In this document: one piece after another, positions 57,601 through 64,000 of the stretch
How the letters are laid out: each line of letters starts with the position of its first letter
Position numbering within the stretch: the first letter of the stretch is position 1
Origin: Turritopsis dohrnii
Taxonomy: Eukaryota; Cnidaria; Hydrozoa; Anthoathecata; Oceaniidae
Assembly: GCA_027922465.2 (NCBI GenBank)
Contig: BQMF02000281.1
Span: 248,001 to 312,000, forward strand
Direction of reading: 5' to 3'
DNA length: 64,000 nucleotides
The notes under the pieces: model-generated
Told to the model about the DNA's origin: nothing
Databases searched by the model: none
The model's input: only the letters and a program-made list of their open reading frames with translations
Position numbers and translations under genes: made by a program

Positions 57601-58026
57601 TTACACGCTTCTTTTTTTTAAAAGAACAAGTAAAAACTGACCTGAGGCTGGCTATTCTTATTTTTTGAGACTTTTTCAGCCTGAATTGTTCTTATTTTGT
57701 TCTTAGCTTTAAGAGCACAGTTTCAAATTTCAGCCTTATTTTGTTCTTATTTATGGAACTTCCAGCAAAATAAGAATAAATCTTTTTTAAAGCAACTGAT
57801 AAAAAGCATGGTTGCTGTTCGGTAATAACTCATTCGCACATTTATTGAAGGTGGAAAAATAACAAAACTTCTGTATCATTTACCAGTGAGAGAATTCACA
57901 TCATGAATTGTTCTTAGTTTACAAGAAAATCATTGAGCCTCAGGTTGTTCTTATTTTCTTCTTATTTTTGGTCAAATCTGAGGCTCGCGTTCTTATAAAA
58001 TTGTTCTTGTAAAAAAAAGCGTGTAA
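57601..58026. mobile_element. MITE of about 430 bp with TTACACGCTT ends
   Basis: TTACACGCTTCTTTTTTTTA followed by AAAGAACAAG at the left is mirrored at the right by CTTGTAAAAAAAAGCGTGTA. Subterminal GACCTGAGGCTGGC and AAATCTGAGGCTCGCG blocks are also inverted. The centre carries repeated TTGTTCTTATTTT. No transposase frame. Confidence 0.6.
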
Positions 58027-59213
58027 TTTATTACTATGGAATAACTTGACGCGTCAAATGTCTATTATTGCCCTATTGAAATACCTTGTAATTAACTCTA
58101 AAGAAATTTGGTACTGCAGACAAGCTGACGTGATGCTCATTTATATTTAGGCCTTGAAACTTACGATGGTTCCCTATGGAATGACATCAGTCCAATGGTG
58201 AGAATAGAATGAGAGTTGTTACTGATTTTGAGTGAAACTGCCTGAGAAATCAGTTATTAGCGGAAGAAGATATACATCGGAGGAAGTTGTTGTACAACAA
58301 TTATGAAATCCGTGATCTTGACGTCTTCAGTACTGACAATTTTTGCTTATCACAAATGTGTCGCAACAATTATTACGAAGTGCAACATCATAAGAAAAGG
58401 CCTGAAAAAAATTAGCTTGAGATTCTCAAGATGAGTTTCATCACAATCATCCTGTTCTTTCAAACGCACTTGTAAGACTTATGAACAGCAAGTCAAATAT
58501 AAAATTTTGCAGACCAGATAAAAAACTTCAAGAAATTCAGAAATATTTACGCAGCAGATGGCTCTCTGGAACTTTGGAAGTTTCGCATTCGTTGTGTTGG
58601 TACTCAACCTGTTGTTTTTCTACTTAACGCTTTACCATAACGACTAATTTGATTTTATTAAGAATTACTGATTAGAAGGAAAAGTAATAGTGGCTTTTTA
58701 AATTTTTTTTAAATAGCATTTCTTTCACATAACTTCTTCCCAGACTGATTTTTTTCGAGAAAACTCCTATCATTTTCTGAAAATTTCTGAAAAAGGGTGG
58801 TTCCAATGCAAGTTGGCTGCGAAACTAGAACCACTATTTTTACGAACTATAGTCTAAAAATTTATGAGACTTTGAATCTCATAATTTTTATTAAATACAT
58901 ATTCTTTAGTCAGTTTTAATAGTACGTTAAAAATTATTTCTGATATTTTTTAGTTTTCCACACAGTTATCAATACTTTAGTGTTTTTTATTTAAAGAATT
59001 TGATTATAGTATCTCTTGCCAACTTTGGTGTGAATGGGTAATATGCGCCCCCCTTTTATTTTGAAATTACCGAACATTTACTAGTCAACGATAAAATTAT
59101 ACGAATAGAATATAGCCACAGTAGTAATAGTACATAAAGATACATGTTCTGTTGTATCGATAAATGAAGGCGGTTATTAGTTGGTAATGAAAGAGTAACA
59201 ATCATTTTTTCTC
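58027..59213. other. Spacer upstream of DLG
   Basis: No gene or repeat family recognised. It presumably contains the promoter used for this DLG first exon. Confidence 0.35.
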
Positions 59214-62200
59214 ATGGCTGGGAAGAAGAAAAGTTTTAAAAAACGCTTCGTTTGCTTCAATCCATTAAATAGAAAAAAAGCTAGAAGAAAGGTGTGTGAT
59301 ATATTATAGCTAGCTATCTAGATTTGTTTCTAATCATTTTGGCGCTATGTGATACATTTTTTAAAGATTTTTCTAGCAAAGATTTTCCTTGTATAGGGTT
59401 ATTCCTGTAGTAAATCAATAATCTGTACACCATACACAAATTGGTATAGAGATCTGTCCCCTACTGCTATAATAGTGTTTTAGTACGAAATCCTTTTTTA
59501 TGATAAATACTGGAAAACTAATTTCATACTGATGTAGAGTTTTTTATTACTCACTATAAAGCTCTTGTTTAGACTAAAATCCTGTTCTATATATAAATAT
59601 ATAAAATATTTTTGGTTGAATTGTTTGTAAGTAATATAATTTTGAACAAAAAAGGAGCATGTTCACAAACTTTGCAATAGGACAGGACACCAGAGTTTGC
59701 TAACTTCTTCTTTTAGTCCCCCTTTATCTAATTCAGTGTTTCTAAGACTTTAGACATGTGGAAGTATTTATAACAAAATTTATTAAAAATATAGTTTTGA
59801 TTCCTTAATTTGAATTTGTAACTTCCTTGGTGTTTGGCTTAATAATTTCCCAAATCAATAAAAGCTGGTTTCTTTTGGTCAAGATTACATCTTGATAAAT
59901 AATATCATACTAAGAATTAATATATATTTGTGTTTAGCTATACTTCAACCTACAGATTGATATAGGAATATTGATATAGTATATAACCAGTTTTTTTTTT
60001 GTTGAAAATATTGGGTTGAAATTTTTAGTTACAGGAAGAAGAGAAGAAAGAAGATGAAGAAGCAGCAAAACTTTTACAAGAAAAACATATAGATGATCAG
60101 ATTGAAAGTGATAAAAAAGAAGAACAAGAAACTATTGTGAAAGAAAATAATGGACAGACTCCGAAAGAAGAGGTGAAATAATTTTGTGAAGTCATTTTGT
60201 GAAGATTACTTTTCTTATACCATCAAAGTTTTTCTGGACTGGTTTAATTTACTCAAAATTGATGAGCATGCACAAGCATCATTTTTATAAAGTTGGGACA
60301 AAACTAAAAGTAAACCACAAAATCAAAATTCTTACTGAAACATTTTCATTGACTTTGTAATGATTTTATTTAGGTGGCTACTGCACAGATTGAAGAAGAC
60401 ACAACAGAATACTTAGAAATATTGTTGATACGAGTAGGTTATAATTTGTATAATTTGTCATTTAATTTGTAGTCTGAATTCACGTCATGTAGTAATCTTA
60501 TTGTATAACAATACAAATGTTATGGATTCTAAAAGTCATTAAGTTTTATCTTGATGACTTGAATCAAATTTCAGTTTATGCAATAATGTGTCTTATATTA
60601 ACAGTGTGTTTGATTTCTTGAATATTGAAATGACACATGGGTGCGTCATGTTTTATGTTATAAGACGAAAAACGTGAATTGAAATTCCAGATGAAATGGA
60701 CCTTTTGGCCTTTTAGTTTTTGAATTAGCAATTATCTATGAACTAGTAACCCAGGTAAAAATTTGTACTGACTTCGAAAAGGATGTGTCAAATTTGCCTT
60801 TCCTGTGTGCGAACCCCATGATTTCAATTTGAGAATTGGAAACATTAAATGTACCCATGTTGTAGAGCTTGAAAAGCTGATCAAAAAATGTATGGGATCA
60901 TTTCCCTACGATTAACCGTTAGAGAGATATCACCGATGAAAGATTTTGATGACACATTACCCAAATTTATTTAAGCCCTATATTGTGGACCGCAAAAAAT
61001 GTCTTTTGGTTCTCGAGATGTTTCCCCAAAAATGTCGCATTTGATTGTGGGTGCAATGCAATGGTTCCATGACTATAAAAATAACTGACGTCACCCACCT
61101 ACTACTATATATAATAATCGTAAAAAAAGCATGGCCTAACGAAGAATATGACCACAATGAAGAAGATTTTGACCTTAAAATTCAAAGAAATTCATCACTC
61201 TCTAAAATAAAAGTGTGACACACACTCGAAGTAGATTATGTATCATTCTTGAAAGTTCAATACAAAGTTAATTATAAACATATAACAATGAACTCAGATG
61301 TTAATACCATTAATATTCAAAGTTTCATTTGGTTTCATCTTTTATAGGGTGGTGCAGGTCTTGGTTTTAGTATTGCCGGAGGTACTGATAATCCCCATAT
61401 TGACAATGAAACTAGTATTTATATCACTAAAATTATTCCTGGTGGAGCTGCACATCATGATGGACGCATGCAAGTTGGAGATATTATATTAAAGGTGAAT
61501 GATGTGGACACAGTTGATGTTGAACATTCGATAGCTGTAGATGCTTTGAAATCTGCTGGCGATGAAGTGATATTGGTGAGAACTAATGTTTAATCTTTCA
61601 TAATTTTACAAAGGAATAGACACTCAAATGAATGAACTGTTTTGTTTTTTTCATAAATTCATGTCTAATGTACTAACCATCTTTGTCTTTGATGTTATGT
61701 TGGTACTGTTTATGTTTTCATGACTTTCCATGTTTCATCTTAGAAAATCAAAAGGGTCAGGTCACCAGCAGAAGACCTACAAGTGCTAGATATCAGTTTA
61801 CATAAAGGAGACACAGGTTTAGGATTCACAATTGCTGGTGGTACAGATAATCAACATATACCAGGAGATAATGGCATATTTGTGACTAAAATCATCCCTG
61901 GTGGTGCTGCTCATGATGATGGACAGTTACAAGTTGGCGATAAAATCCTATCGGTATAACAAAAAAGATAATTCAAAGATATTTTTGCAGGTTTATCTGT
62001 CTATTCAAACTGATTGTAATTGACTGATTTTTCAGTGTAATTGACTTTTGTATTTTAGGTAAATTCTAGTTCCCTGGTTGAAAGCACTCATGAAAATGCT
62101 GTGTTAGTTCTAAAATCAACAGGTCAAGTTGTGAAATTGAAAATTTCCAGAGCTGTTACTGCAGAACAAGAAGAAACTGCTGAAAATGATTACTCCAACT

Positions 62201-64000
62201 CGTCAGCTCAAGGTGCGATTTTCTGTTGACGACAAACCATTGACGGAAAAAAATATTCCTCATGTTTTTAGTTGTACTAGCTGCTTCATAGTGCCTTCAA
62301 ACTGCCAACTAAACTGTTAAAAAATAATCTGTTCTTTTAGACGAAACTAGTGAAAATGCAGCTCTGGGCATTACAACACCTCCTGTTATTGTTGATGATG
62401 AAGAAGGCATCAAAAATGATACAGCTGATGATGGTGTAAGTTCTGGAAGTGCTGATGGATTTACAAGGTATTTTTTGATAATGTTTTTGATAATGTTTGA
62501 TAATGTTATGTTTTTCTCATCCAAATTTTTACTTATTCAAGGGAACCACGGACTGTTGTTCTCCATCGAGGGCCGTCAGGCTTAGGGTTTAATATAGTTG
62601 GTGGCGAGGATGGAGAAGGGATATTTATATCATTCATCTTGGCAGGCGGACCTGCAGATCTATCGGGACAAGTTAAAAGAGGTGACAGGATTATAATGGT
62701 AAGTTGCTTGACATAATGTTTTGGTCTGGAAACTGTTTTCTACAAGTTACAATGAACAATGTTAACCCGATGATGTTAGGTTGGTAGTACAGATATTTCA
62801 TCAGCTACTCATGAAAAAGCTGCTGTTGCTCTGAAAAGTGCTGGTAATGAAGTCACTTTAAAACTGCAGTATAAGCCTGAAGAATACCATCGTTTTGAGC
62901 AAAAGATTCACGAGTTACGAGATCGCATGATGAGCTCAACTGGTGGTGGCAGTTTGAAAACGTCTGCAAAAAGAACTTTATATGTTAGGTAACAAAGTCA
63001 CCAAACTTTTTTTTCATTGATTGAATGTTTACACTGACACCTTGTTTACTGTTGTTTACTGTTGTGTATTTTAGAACGTTGTTTGAATATGACAAATTAA
63101 GAGATAGTGGTCTTCCTAGTCAAGGTTTAAGTTTCAAATTTGGTGATATTTTACATGTAACAAATGCTAGTGATGATGAATGGTGGCAAGCCGTTCGTTT
63201 GAATGCTCAAGGAGAAGAAGAGGAACTAGGTGTCATCCCAAGTAAAAGAAGGTGTGTTAAGTTTGCTAGATCATGTTGCTATGATCATGTTGCTATGATC
63301 TTTCTTTTGCTATGTCTTCTTGCTAAATGCCATTCGAATGCACTTTTGAATACTGCATATTTAACATAATTAGCTTCAATCTTTGTTTATTTTTAACTCA
63401 TGTTTTCCTCTTGATCCTTCATTATGTGGTCTATTTTTTCACAGAGTTGAAAGAAGGGAGCGAGCTCGACAGAAGACTGTTAAGTTTAAACAAGCCATGC
63501 AATCAGATGATGGTCTGGGAAAGGTACACTATAAACTAATGTGCACAACAAAGTCCAATAAAGAACTTCTTTTATATATGACGTGTGTTTTATCTAGAAC
63601 GGCACTAACGCATCTTTTAGTACTTCTAAAAATACAAAACGTAGCTTCAATTTCGCCAAGCGATTTCCTTTCAAAGGAAAGAAAGAATTTGACGGAGAAT
63701 CCGACGGCGACGCGTTACAAAGTGACGGCGATGGATTATCGAAAGCAGAAGACGTTATTTTATCGTACGAATGTGTCGCTCAACAGGAACTCAAATATTT
63801 CCGACCTGTCATCATACTGGGTCCGTTAAAAGATCGCTTGAATGACGATCTTATACAAGAATTTCCGAATGAATTTGGCAGTTGTGTTCCGCGTAAGTTC
63901 CCAAAATCTTTCAAAGCAACTGCATTGAAGAGCATTATTATTTTATAGTGTGAATATTTCTAAAGAAATGCACTTTTTCGCAGTGGTTTTTCAACAGATT
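59214..64000 (+). CDS. DLG1: Discs-large (DLG) MAGUK scaffold, 5' and central part
   Basis: DLG MAGUKs organise receptors, channels and polarity proteins at cell junctions and synapses. Thirteen exons are visible: 59214-59291, 60035-60172, 60374-60433, 61348-61575, 61744-61953, 62059-62212, 62341-62467, 62542-62698, 62780-62988, 63075-63251, 63445-63523, 63598-63892 and the first bases of the next from 63998. The product runs off the right edge at about residue 638. In order: a basic start ([19 protein letters not shown]) plus acidic helix instead of an L27 domain; PDZ1 at about 82-169 ([17 protein letters not shown]); PDZ2 at about 178-266 ([20 protein letters not shown]); PDZ3 at about 333-415 ([20 protein letters not shown], nearly identical to vertebrate DLG); SH3 at about 452-513 (ALFDYD-like [24 protein letters not shown]); the hook; and the guanylate-kinase start ([15 protein letters not shown] then His-Thr). 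The 63998 acceptor correctly continues the VPHT motif. Confidence 0.95.

Noticed and set aside
1..64000. CRISPR arrays, bacterial operons, Shine-Dalgarno sites, tRNA and rRNA genes
   Set aside because: The window is eukaryotic with spliced genes. Regular repeats seen are minisatellites without unique spacers, and no tRNA or rRNA consensus was found by eye; a tRNAscan or Infernal run would be needed to exclude small RNAs.

Overview
This is a eukaryotic, most likely early-branching metazoan, nuclear window. It is AT-rich, with GT-AG introns in every protein gene, long repeat-filled intergenic spaces and many short DNA transposons. The proteins are animal orthologues: a TBL1-type corepressor, an LRCH protein, a PABIR/FAM122-type PP2A regulator and a DLG-type MAGUK. 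An RRM of a style I associate with cnidarian genomes, and TTAGGG-type internal telomeric repeats, make Cnidaria (perhaps Hydrozoa) my best guess. The taxon is inferred from protein style and genome texture, not proven.

Layout. 1-8.6 kb holds no intact gene. It contains a decayed coiled-coil gene on the minus strand (about 0.64-3.6 kb), a 128-bp tandem repeat, a pogo/Tigger-like element with a Harbinger-like element nested inside, and a broken reverse-transcriptase-type polyprotein fragment. Then come RPL8 (minus, 8.8-10.96 kb), a TBL1/TBL1XR1 orthologue (plus, 13.2-16.6 kb), a transposon-rich spacer, and an RRM-TatD fusion gene (minus, 21.5-24.5 kb). A further spacer (24.5-32 kb) holds two or three 0.5-1.9 kb inverted-repeat elements. 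The last half is occupied by three plus-strand genes in tandem: LRCH (32.07-48.07 kb, 19 coding exons), PABIR/FAM122 (49.78-56.31 kb) and DLG (59.21 kb to beyond the right edge).

The genes are not an operon or a pathway. They are ordinary animal housekeeping and regulatory genes: a ribosomal protein, a nuclear corepressor, a PP2A-B55 regulator, a cortical LRR-CH scaffold and a cell-junction MAGUK scaffold. I built exon models by hand, joining exons only where donor, acceptor, phase and homology to the known family agreed. The joined reading frames close exactly: RPL8 259 aa, TBL1 468 aa, RRM-TatD 432 aa, LRCH 631 aa, PABIR 324 aa.

The most interesting items are: the RRM/RGG-TatD fusion, in which the nuclease ETD metal-ligand motif reads Q-T-N; a ten-copy 29-bp minisatellite that starts exactly at, and copies, an LRCH 5' splice site; a GC-AG intron in TBL1; several related families of miniature transposons built from TTTCGCG or GCGTTTATTA boxes; and a 180-bp palindrome carrying telomeric repeats.
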